Shown piece after piece: positions 1 to 5,373 of a stretch of DNA of 5,373 nt. Source of the DNA: Pseudomonadota bacterium (GTDB lineage: Bacteria > Pseudomonadota > Alphaproteobacteria > Rhizobiales > Hyphomicrobiaceae); the NCBI GenBank assembly GCA_021813195.1, contig JAKALI010000345.1, forward strand, positions 1 through 5,373, read 5' to 3'. Position numbers and translations under genes: made by a program. Under the pieces are notes generated by a model. It was given only the letters and a program-made list of their open reading frames with translations. It was not told where the DNA came from and made no database searches. Every line of letters starts with the position of its first letter. The stretch's first letter is position 1.

Positions 1-20
1 GCGATCCCCGAAGCTTCGAT

Positions 21-1277
21 TTGTCGAGCTACATGCCGCCACGCACGCGAACATCGCCTCCCCAGGACTCCCCACGTTTCAATTCAATGGGCTCGATCCC
101 AGGCTATGGCCAGGCTGGCGTTCAGCCCGATCCCTCCCTCGATCCCCATTACGGCGATTGGGGGCATCAGCCTGACTATGGGCAGGGCGGTCAGTCCGCG
201 GACGCCTACACTGGCAGCGAACGGTACTCGGACGCTTACCAAGGCGGCTATCAGGCTGGACAGCAGGCTGCCCATGACGGCGAGTATGATTACGAGAACG
301 AGGAGTCCGAATTTGCGGAGCCGCCGCGGCGCGGGCGGTATATGATGATGGCTTCGGCCTTTGCCGGTGCGGTCGTTGTCGGAGGCGGGCTGTGGCTCGC
401 TTACCAAGCCGTATTGGGGCCGACAGCCGATAAGCCAACGCCCGTCGTCGGCGCTCCTCAAGGACCTGCCAAGGTTAAGCCGGATAAAGTCGACGGCAAA
501 CAATTCGCCCACTCGGACAGCAAGGTTCTTGGTCGTTTGAACGACGGTGGGTCATCTGCCGAGAGTGACAGCAGCGGCACACGCAAAGTGGCGACGCTCG
601 TCGTGGGTCGGGATGGTTCGATCCAGGCACCGGCTCCCGCCGCGGTGTCGGTTCCAGTGCCCGGCATGACGATCGTGGATATCGGCGGTTCGGACCCGGC
701 ACCGGCACAATCTCAGCCGCAGCCCCCGGCCCAGGCGCCGATTGCGATAATGCCACCAGCGGCGAAGTCAGACGCCAATCCCGCGGCAAAGCCCGTCGAA
801 ATTGCGCGGGTGGAGCCGCCAAAAGAGCCGCTGACCACGCAGGCCGTGGAACCCAGCACAATCAACGCGCCCGTGCAGAAGGCAGCTCCACCTCCTGCTA
901 AGCCGAAGCCGGTCGAGACGGCTGCGACCGCTCCGCCGGATCGGGCGCCTCAAGCGCCGCGCGAGAGCGTGGCTCGACCTGCAGCGTCGGCTCCAACGCC
1001 GGCGCCGACGGGCGCCGGCTATGTGGCGGTTCTTGCGTCGTTGCCGGCCTCTGGCACGAGCCGTCTTGACGCGCTTCAACAGTTTGCCGATCTCCAGCAG
1101 AAATACGGTGGCGTGCTGCTAAGCAAAACGCCCGATGTGCAAGAGGCCAACATTCCCGACAAGGGGCGGTTCCACCGTTTGCTGGCCGGTCCACCTGGGT
1201 CGAAGGACGCGGCCAACACCGTCTGTGCAGAGCTCAAGAGCGCGGGTCATACGAATTGCTGGGTCATGGCCTACTGA
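21..1277 (+). CDS. Membrane-anchored SPOR-domain protein (probable septal peptidoglycan-binding protein)
   Basis: Probable inner-membrane protein with a periplasmic SPOR domain. SPOR domains bind glycan strands lacking stem peptides and gather at the division septum. Numbering from TTG 21 (418 aa): residues 1-100 are hydrophilic, disordered-looking and rich in Tyr, Gly, Gln and Asp; PPRRGR (101-106) precedes one membrane helix (about 107-130), fitting an N-in/C-out topology; residues 135-331 are a Pro/Ala/Lys-rich linker; residues 332-418 form the SPOR domain, starting GYVAVLAS and ending in a hydrophobic strand (CWVMAY). Cys402 and Cys413 could form a periplasmic disulfide. The start is uncertain: the frame stays open to the window edge, no clear Shine-Dalgarno precedes TTG 21, and ATG 33 or an upstream start is equally possible. 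The position just before nagZ matches the usual alphaproteobacterial order. Domain call is firm; exact cellular role is inferred. Confidence 0.85.
   Translation: MSSYMPPRTRTSPPQDSPRFNSMGSIPGYGQAGVQPDPSLDPHYGDWGHQPDYGQGGQSADAYTGSERYSDAYQGGYQAGQQAAHDGEYDYENEESEFAEPPRRGRYMMMASAFAGAVVVGGGLWLAYQAVLGPTADKPTPVVGAPQGPAKVKPDKVDGKQFAHSDSKVLGRLNDGGSSAESDSSGTRKVATLVVGRDGSIQAPAPAAVSVPVPGMTIVDIGGSDPAPAQSQPQPPAQAPIAIMPPAAKSDANPAAKPVEIARVEPPKEPLTTQAVEPSTINAPVQKAAPPPAKPKPVETAATAPPDRAPQAPRESVARPAASAPTPAPTGAGYVAVLASLPASGTSRLDALQQFADLQQKYGGVLLSKTPDVQEANIPDKGRFHRLLAGPPGSKDAANTVCAELKSAGHTNCWVMAY
998..1019 (+). other. GC-only hairpin inside the SPOR gene, at the linker/SPOR junction
   Basis: GCCGGCGCC (998-1006) and GGCGCCGGC (1011-1019) are perfect 9-base inverted arms around a GACG loop. 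In the mRNA this would be a very stable stem. It covers codons 326-333, exactly where the proline-rich linker ends and the folded SPOR domain begins. It has no T-tract and is coding, so it is not a terminator. It may be a by-product of Pro/Ala/Gly codons in G+C-rich DNA. Confidence 0.4.
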
Positions 1278-1300
1278 CCCTCTGAGTTCGTATTGGGTCC

Positions 1301-1330
1301 AAGCCGCAGCGCGCGGATACGCTGCGGCTT
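1301..1330 (+). terminator. Hairpin between the SPOR gene and nagZ, possible weak intrinsic terminator
   Basis: AAGCCGCAGCG (1301-1311) and CGCTGCGGCTT (1320-1330) are perfect 11-base inverted arms around an 8-base loop (CGCGGATA). The stem begins 24 bases after the SPOR stop codon and ends 33 bases before nagZ. The bases after it (TGCTCATATT) are only modestly T-rich and lack a clean U-run. It could be a weak or partial terminator that lowers nagZ readthrough, or an mRNA 3'-end stabiliser or processing site. An 11-bp perfect stem with a short loop is unlikely by chance in a window this size. The stem is sequence fact; its role is inference. Confidence 0.6.
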
Positions 1331-1354
1331 TGCTCATATTCGCCAGGACGTCAT

Positions 1355-1360
1355 AGAGGT
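1355..1360 (+). promoter_or_regulatory. Ribosome binding site of nagZ
   Basis: AGAGGT lies 3 bases before ATG 1364, with its GAGG core 4 bases before. It is the clearest Shine-Dalgarno sequence in the window and supports ATG 1364 as the nagZ start. Confidence 0.7.
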
Positions 1361-1363
1361 TTT

Positions 1364-2386
1364 ATGGGACGGCGCTCCGCCCTCATCACCGGCCTTGCGG
1401 GAACGGAGCTGAACGACGCGGAAGCGCAGTTCCTGAAAAGCTGCCGCCCAGTCGGCATTATTCTGTTTCAGCGCAACTGCCAGAGTGTGGAGCAGATCCG
1501 CAGGCTCATCGGTGCCGCCCGTTCGGCGATCGGCGATGATGATGTGCTCGTCCTGATCGATCAAGAGGGTGGGCGGGTGCAGCGGCTGAAGCCGCCGATC
1601 GTGCAGGATTTGCCGCCGGCTGCTGCCTTCGGGCGGTGCTATGCGGATATGGGCAAGGAGGAAGGGTGCGCGGCGGCGTATGCCGCGGCCCGACTCGTTG
1701 CGTCGCAACTGGCAAGTCTCGGCATCAACACGAATTGCACGCCGGTTTTGGACATCCCTGTCCCTGGGGCTCACGACATTATCGGGGACCGCGCATATGG
1801 CGCGACGGTGGAGCAAGTCGTGCAGCTCGGCCGGGCCGTCATCGATGGCCATCTGGCGAGCGGAGTGGTGCCGGTGATGAAGCATATCCCCGGTCATGGC
1901 CGCGCCCGTGAGGATAGCCACTTGTCGTTACCTGTGGTCACGACCGATCGCGCGACATTGGAGGCAACCGATTTCGCTCCGTTCGCAGCGTTGGCCGGCT
2001 GTCCCGCAGCCATGACAGCACATGTTGTCTACACCGCAATTGATCCTCATGCTCCGGCAAGCACCTCACCGGCCGTCATCGGCGACGTGATCCGTGGCGC
2101 TATCGGGTTCGACGGCCTGCTGATGAGTGATGATCTGAGCATGAGCGCGTTGACGGGAAGTCTTCGCGCCCGTGCTGAAGCCGTGATTGCAGCTGGATGC
2201 GATGTTGCATTGCACTGCAACGGCGTAATGGCTGAGATGGAGGCCGCCGCCGCTGGCGTCCCTGACCTCGCCGCACACGCCCAAAAGCGCGCCATGGCTG
2301 CCTTTCAGACGATTGCTCCGGGAGCGCCATTCGATGTTGCGGCCGCCGAATCACGCTTGGCTCAGGTGTTTGCCGGCCACACGTGA
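1364..2386 (+). CDS. nagZ: Beta-N-acetylhexosaminidase NagZ (glycoside hydrolase family 3)
   Basis: Cytoplasmic enzyme of peptidoglycan recycling: it releases GlcNAc from GlcNAc-1,6-anhydro-MurNAc and its peptide forms after import. At 340 aa it matches the usual proteobacterial NagZ length (about 340), and no signal peptide is present. Motifs in order: IDQEGGRVQRL (65-75), the strand ending in PVLDI (127-131), GDRAYG (141-146), KHIPGHG (173-179), DSH (184-186) on the flexible loop whose Asp-His pair acts as the general acid/base in this family, and SDDLSM (255-260), whose first Asp (D256) aligns with the catalytic nucleophile. The set is complete, so it should be active. ATG 1364 is supported by a good ribosome binding site. 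It follows the SPOR gene by 86 bases with a hairpin between them, and precedes scpA by 89 bases. NagZ products can act as signals for AmpR-type beta-lactamase induction in some bacteria, but no ampR or ampC is in view. Confidence 0.96.
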   Translation: MGRRSALITGLAGTELNDAEAQFLKSCRPVGIILFQRNCQSVEQIRRLIGAARSAIGDDDVLVLIDQEGGRVQRLKPPIVQDLPPAAAFGRCYADMGKEEGCAAAYAAARLVASQLASLGINTNCTPVLDIPVPGAHDIIGDRAYGATVEQVVQLGRAVIDGHLASGVVPVMKHIPGHGRAREDSHLSLPVVTTDRATLEATDFAPFAALAGCPAAMTAHVVYTAIDPHAPASTSPAVIGDVIRGAIGFDGLLMSDDLSMSALTGSLRARAEAVIAAGCDVALHCNGVMAEMEAAAAGVPDLAAHAQKRAMAAFQTIAPGAPFDVAAAESRLAQVFAGHT

Positions 2387-2459
2387 CGATCTGAATCAGT
2401 GTAGTCTGACGATGTGACGAACGCGGCCGGCGTATGCATTGTCCACCAAACCTGACGAA
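2384..2459 (+). repeat. Four short direct repeats TGACGA(T/A) between nagZ and scpA
   Basis: TGACGAT occurs at 2384-2390 (overlapping the nagZ stop) and 2407-2413, and TGACGAA at 2415-2421 and 2453-2459. That is four copies of the TGACGA core on one strand within 76 bases, in the only gap before scpA. Start-to-start spacings are 23, 8 and 38 bases, so they are not evenly phased. They could be regulator binding half-sites or a chance cluster. I recognise no known operator and see no confident -35/-10 pair in this gap. Confidence 0.35.
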
Positions 2460-2465
2460 GTCACC

Positions 2466-2479
2466 ATGAGATGACATGA
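2466..2479 (+). promoter_or_regulatory. Two nested two-codon ORFs at the scpA start
   Basis: Three ATG codons lie 5 bases apart at 2466, 2471 and 2476. The first reads ATG AGA TGA (2466-2474), the second ATG ACA TGA (2471-2479), and the third opens scpA. The second mini-ORF ends across the scpA start codon. No strong Shine-Dalgarno sequence is present; the best is GAG at 2468-2470, 5 bases before scpA. The arrangement could tune scpA initiation by competition or reinitiation, or it may be a neutral result of an ATGA-rich leader. Confidence 0.3.
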
Positions 2480-3318
2480 TCGACGAGACGTCCGAGCCGG
2501 ACACGAACGAGGTCGAAGGTTGGCAGCCACCTTGCGGCGAGGACGCGCCTGCAGGGCCGGACATGCTACGCGTGGACGTAGACGGTTTCGAGGGGCCGCT
2601 CGACCTGCTGCTGGCGCTCGCTCGCACGCAGAAGGTTGACCTCACGCGGATATCGATCCTGGCGCTCGTCGAGCAATATCTGGCCTATATCGCGGCGGCC
2701 CGTGCCCTAAAGTTGGAAATCGCGGGCGACTATCTCGTGATGGCGGCGTGGCTCGCCTACTTGAAATCGCGTCTGTTGCTGCCGCGGGAAAGAGATGAAC
2801 CGGGCACGGAAAGCGCCGAGGACATGGCGCAGAAGCTTGCCTTTAGGCTGGCGCGCCTTGACGCGATGCGTCATGCGATTGCACAGCTCATGACGCGCAA
2901 GCGTTTTGGCCGCGACGTGTTCGGGCGTGGCATGCCCGAAGGTGTGCGCACGGTCCGCGATACGGAGTGGACTGCTCAGATTTATGATCTGTTGAAGGCT
3001 TACGCCGATCAGCGCCGCCGAACTGTCAAAGTCACGCACGTGGTCAAGGCGCGCAAAGTGTGGTCGATCAAGGAAGCGCGGGCCCGGCTTGAAAAACTCG
3101 TGGGTTCAGCAGCCCCTGGTAGTTGGACGCAACTTGATCTGTTTCTTCACCACTTCCTGCCGACAGGTGAGGAAAGCCGCTCCGTCGTGGCGAGTTCCTT
3201 CGGCGCGACGCTGGAATTGGCGCGCGAGGGTTATGTCGAGTTGTCCCAGGAGGCTCCCTTTGCGCCGCTCTATGTGAGAAAGCGCGAAGACGGAGCTGTT
3301 TGGCAGCGGATCGGCTAA
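2476..3318 (+). CDS. scpA: Segregation and condensation protein A (kleisin subunit ScpA)
   Basis: Kleisin subunit of the bacterial SMC-ScpAB condensin, which bridges the two SMC heads and helps organise and segregate the chromosome on the nucleoid. The protein is 280 aa, normal for alphaproteobacterial ScpA. After a variable acidic N-terminus (1-30) comes the signature FEGPLDLLL (38-46) of the SMC-neck-binding domain, then TQKVDLTRISI (51-61) and the conserved helix YLVMAAWLAYLKSRLLLP (86-103). The middle (about 105-190) is the charged linker that meets ScpB in this family. The C-terminal part (about 195-280; WSIKEARARLEKLV, then GATLELAREGYVEL) fits the winged-helix domain that caps the SMC head. 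ATG 2476 is the first in-frame start, because an in-frame TGA sits at 2467-2469. It shares a transcription unit with scpB, 41 bases downstream. Confidence 0.95.
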   Translation: MIDETSEPDTNEVEGWQPPCGEDAPAGPDMLRVDVDGFEGPLDLLLALARTQKVDLTRISILALVEQYLAYIAAARALKLEIAGDYLVMAAWLAYLKSRLLLPRERDEPGTESAEDMAQKLAFRLARLDAMRHAIAQLMTRKRFGRDVFGRGMPEGVRTVRDTEWTAQIYDLLKAYADQRRRTVKVTHVVKARKVWSIKEARARLEKLVGSAAPGSWTQLDLFLHHFLPTGEESRSVVASSFGATLELAREGYVELSQEAPFAPLYVRKREDGAVWQRIG

Positions 3319-3359
3319 ACGCGGTGAAGGTGTCGATAACAGGTGTGCGTGGTAAAACC

Positions 3360-4232
3360 ATGAACGACGGGAAACGGACCATGACGCCGCCACGGCTGAA
3401 ACTCGTCTCGACGAATGATGAGCGCGACATGCGCGATCCTGCCGACGATCCCTTGAGCCTGGAAGCTCGAGAACTTGCGGCAGCTTTGGCGGACATGCAG
3501 CTTGGGATCGCGCCGGATTTCGGTGAGGCCGATGCGCTTGCGGCGCGGGCGAACCTGCGCATCGTTGAAGCGCTTCTGTTTGCGGCATCCGAGCCGCTCG
3601 ACGAGAAAACAATCGCTCAGAGCCTGCCCGCTGGCACCGATGTCGCGGCGGTGCTGGCTCAGTTGCGGGAGTCCTACGCCGATCGCGGCGTCAACCTCGT
3701 GCGGGTTGCGGGCAAGTGGGCGTTCCGGACAGCCGAGGATCTTTCCTACCTCCTCGAAAAACATGCCCATGAGGAGCGGCGGCTCTCAAAAGCGGCGCTC
3801 GAGACGCTCGCCATCATCGCCTATCACCAGCCCGTCACCCGCGCCGAGATCGAGGAGATCCGGGGCGTTTCGACGTCTGGAGGCACGCTCGACATTCTGC
3901 TGGAAACGGGATGGATCCGTCCCCGCGGTCGCCGCCGCGCTCCAGGTAAACCCATCACCTATGGTACGACCGACAGTTTTCTGGAGCACTTCGGTCTCGA
4001 TAGTGTGAAAGATCTGCCCGGCTTGGCGGATTTGAAAGCCCAGGGGCTGCTTGATTCCAACCTGCCGCCTGGCTTCACGGTGCCGGAGCCCAGGGACGTC
4101 GCAGCCCTCATGCCCGATGAACTTCCCCTCGACGACGGCGAGCTTGAGGATGGTGGATCCGCTCAGCATGAAATGGCGCTCGACTTGCTTGAGGGCGGCG
4201 AGCCCGATAATCCGGAAGCCAGTTCGGCGTAA
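3360..4232 (+). CDS. scpB: Segregation and condensation protein B (ScpB)
   Basis: Partner of ScpA in the SMC condensin; in this family it dimerises and binds the ScpA centre through two winged-helix domains. From ATG 3360 it is 290 aa. The first winged helix starts at RIVEALLFAASEPLDEKTIA (67-86). The second carries the strongest family signature, LSKAALETLAIIAYHQPVT (142-160), RAEIEEIRGV (161-170) and PGKPITYGTTDSFLEHFGL (195-213). An N-terminal extension of about 65 residues and an acidic tail (about 252-290) flank the core; both are longer than in compact Gram-positive ScpB. The start is not certain: TTG 3300 would overlap scpA by 19 bases, and ATG 3381 also works. I chose ATG 3360 because it avoids the overlap and uses ATG, although its Shine-Dalgarno is weak. 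Confidence 0.93.
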   Translation: MNDGKRTMTPPRLKLVSTNDERDMRDPADDPLSLEARELAAALADMQLGIAPDFGEADALAARANLRIVEALLFAASEPLDEKTIAQSLPAGTDVAAVLAQLRESYADRGVNLVRVAGKWAFRTAEDLSYLLEKHAHEERRLSKAALETLAIIAYHQPVTRAEIEEIRGVSTSGGTLDILLETGWIRPRGRRRAPGKPITYGTTDSFLEHFGLDSVKDLPGLADLKAQGLLDSNLPPGFTVPEPRDVAALMPDELPLDDGELEDGGSAQHEMALDLLEGGEPDNPEASSA

Positions 4233-4273
4233 TCGGCGCCGCGCAACGCGGTCGGCCGGGCCAGGTTCAGAGC

Positions 4274-5373
4274 GTGACCAAATCGAACTTTCGCAACATG
4301 CCGGGACGATCCGCCCCTGCGCCCGCCGTCCGCGAGCCGGATGTCGGGGCCGGTCGCCGCGCGGCAGCGACCTTCGCGGCGAGCCTCGCGTTTGAACAGG
4401 TCGAACGCCGCTACGGTGAGACGTTAGCACTGGCACAGGTCGACCTCGCGGTCGCTCCTGGCGAAATCGTTAGTCTGCTTGGGCCATCGGGTTGCGGAAA
4501 GACGACGCTGCTGAGGATCGCTGCGGGCATTGAGCGGCCGACGGCAGGTCGCGTTCTGATCGATGGCCAAGAAGTTGCAGGACCGGGTCGCTTCGTGCCT
4601 CCCGAAAAGCGCAACGTCGGTCTGATGTTTCAGGATTTCGCGCTGTTTCCGCATCTGTCGATCCTGCGCAATGTTGCCTTTGGTTTGAGCAAGCTGTCGC
4701 GCGCGGAGGCCGAGCGGGAGGCGCGTGCCATGCTTACCCGTGTGGGGCTTGCCGATTACGCGGATGCCTTTCCGCACACCCTATCAGGTGGCCAGCAGCA
4801 GCGGGTGGCGCTCGCTCGGGCCATCGTGCCACGACCGGCCGTGATGCTTATGGACGAGCCCTTCTCCGGCCTCGACGTTCAGCTGCGGGAGGCCATGCAG
4901 GAGGAGACGCTGGCGCTGTTGCGTGAAACGCGCGCGACGACAATGCTGGTAACCCATCACCCCGAAGAGGCCATGCGGATGTCCGATCGGATCGCCGTCA
5001 TGCGGGCTGGTCGTATCGTGCAAGTCGGCCGCGCCGAAGAGCTTTACGCGCATCCGGCGGACTTATTCGTGGCCCGGCTTTTCTCTGAGATCAATGAATT
5101 CGAGTATCGTGCGATGCATGGGGCGATCTTTACGCCCTTCGGCCAGATCAACGCAGCTGGCGTTGCGGACGGCGCCCGAGTGGTCGTCTGCATCCGCGAA
5201 CGCAGTATTCGGCTCGCCGAGCCGGGTTGCGGTTTGAAGGGTCGGGGTCGGGATGTTAAATTTTTAGGGGATACGGTGCTGATCGAGGTGAGTGTCGAAG
5301 GCTTCGATCAGCCCTTGCGGGTGCGCGGCGGCGATGGTCGTCAGCCGTTTCGCGGCACCGAGGTGGGCGTGCT
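4274..5373 (+). CDS. ABC transporter ATP-binding protein, ferric-iron/polyamine type, C-terminus cut by window end
   Basis: ATPase subunit of an ABC importer, acting on the cytoplasmic face of the membrane; 366 codons are visible with no stop. Numbering from GTG 4274: the fold begins at LAFEQVERRY (38); Walker A GPSGCGKTT 70-78; Q-loop FQDFALFP with Gln120; signature LSGGQQQRVALARA 170-183; Walker B VMLMDEP 190-196; D-loop SGLD 198-201; H-loop His228 within VTHHPEEA. All catalytic motifs are intact. Residues from about 260 form a C-terminal TOBE-like regulatory region of the FbpC/PotA/CysA class, including FLGDTVLIEV; the SEINEFEYR stretch resembles ferric-iron (FbpC-like) ATPases most, but the substrate is not proven. 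GTG 4274 has AGG at 4263-4265; ATG 4298 is the alternative start. It lies 41 bases after scpB, where tatA is expected. No permease or binding-protein gene is in view. Confidence 0.88.
   Translation, partial: MTKSNFRNMPGRSAPAPAVREPDVGAGRRAAATFAASLAFEQVERRYGETLALAQVDLAVAPGEIVSLLGPSGCGKTTLLRIAAGIERPTAGRVLIDGQEVAGPGRFVPPEKRNVGLMFQDFALFPHLSILRNVAFGLSKLSRAEAEREARAMLTRVGLADYADAFPHTLSGGQQQRVALARAIVPRPAVMLMDEPFSGLDVQLREAMQEETLALLRETRATTMLVTHHPEEAMRMSDRIAVMRAGRIVQVGRAEELYAHPADLFVARLFSEINEFEYRAMHGAIFTPFGQINAAGVADGARVVVCIRERSIRLAEPGCGLKGRGRDVKFLGDTVLIEVSVEGFDQPLRVRGGDGRQPFRGTEVGV

Noticed and set aside
84..512. Minus-strand open frame with a hydrophobic stretch, opposite the SPOR gene
   Set aside because: The hydrophobic segment is the antisense of the real membrane-helix codons; the sense frame has a clear domain plan and the antisense does not.
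1334..1921. Minus-strand open frame of 195 codons opposite nagZ
   Set aside because: It is fully antisense to nagZ catalytic motifs, with His/Arg/Asp-rich composition typical of a shadow frame and no family likeness.
2387..2475. Possible promoter for scpA in the nagZ-scpA gap
   Set aside because: No -35/-10 pair with acceptable spacing could be picked out by eye, so none is annotated.
2100..2645. Minus-strand open frame spanning the nagZ-scpA gap
   Set aside because: It is Ser/Arg-rich, overlaps two well-supported genes and shows no family motif; the gap is better explained as leader sequence.
4239..4251. Small hairpin CCGCG-CAA-CGCGG just after the scpB stop
   Set aside because: Only 5 bp with no T-run after it; too short in G+C-rich DNA to call a terminator.
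3786..4436. Long open frame on the minus strand (216 codons) opposite scpB and the ATPase start
   Set aside because: It lies antisense to the best-supported part of scpB, its product is Arg/Gly/Pro-rich without a recognisable domain, and such frames are common opposite genes in G+C-rich DNA.
1..5373. Defence island, prophage, CRISPR or biosynthetic cluster
   Set aside because: Every coding stretch is accounted for by core envelope, chromosome-segregation or transport families; no repeats arrays, integrase, transposase or toxin-antitoxin pair were seen.

Overview
The window looks like chromosomal core DNA from an alphaproteobacterium, most likely of the order Hyphomicrobiales (Rhizobiales). 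The basis is the high G+C content, the family membership of the proteins, and the gene order SPOR-domain protein, nagZ, scpA, scpB on one strand. As I recall it, this order in alphaproteobacteria is usually preceded by argS and followed by tatABC-serS. All five genes read on the + strand and are packed tightly. I see no tRNA, rRNA, CRISPR, transposase or phage gene.

Layout. Positions 21-1277 hold a membrane-anchored SPOR-domain protein: a Tyr/Gly/Gln-rich cytoplasmic tail, one transmembrane helix, a long Pro/Ala periplasmic linker and a C-terminal SPOR domain. Its true start may lie before the window. An 86-base gap follows, with an 11-bp perfect hairpin (1301-1330) and the nagZ ribosome binding site. 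nagZ (1364-2386) encodes a cytoplasmic family-3 beta-N-acetylhexosaminidase of peptidoglycan recycling with all key residues present. An 89-base gap (2387-2475) carries four copies of TGACGA(T/A) (the first overlaps the nagZ stop) and two minimal two-codon ORFs just before scpA. scpA (2476-3318) and scpB (3360-4232) encode the two non-SMC subunits of condensin. After 41 bases comes an ABC transporter ATPase (from about 4274, cut by the window end at 5373) with a C-terminal TOBE-type region, most like the ferric-iron/putrescine (FbpC/PotA) class.

How the genes fit together. The SPOR protein and NagZ both deal with peptidoglycan: SPOR domains bind glycan strands stripped of stem peptides at the division site, and NagZ removes GlcNAc from recycled anhydro-muropeptides. 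ScpA and ScpB join SMC in chromosome organisation and segregation. The cluster is therefore a cell-envelope and cell-cycle housekeeping block. The ABC ATPase is the outlier: it sits where tatA would be expected, and its permease and binding-protein partners are not in view.

I did not find a convincing undescribed system. The items worth a second look are the ABC gene in the tat position, the low-complexity tail of the SPOR protein, the hairpins, and the unusual scpA leader.
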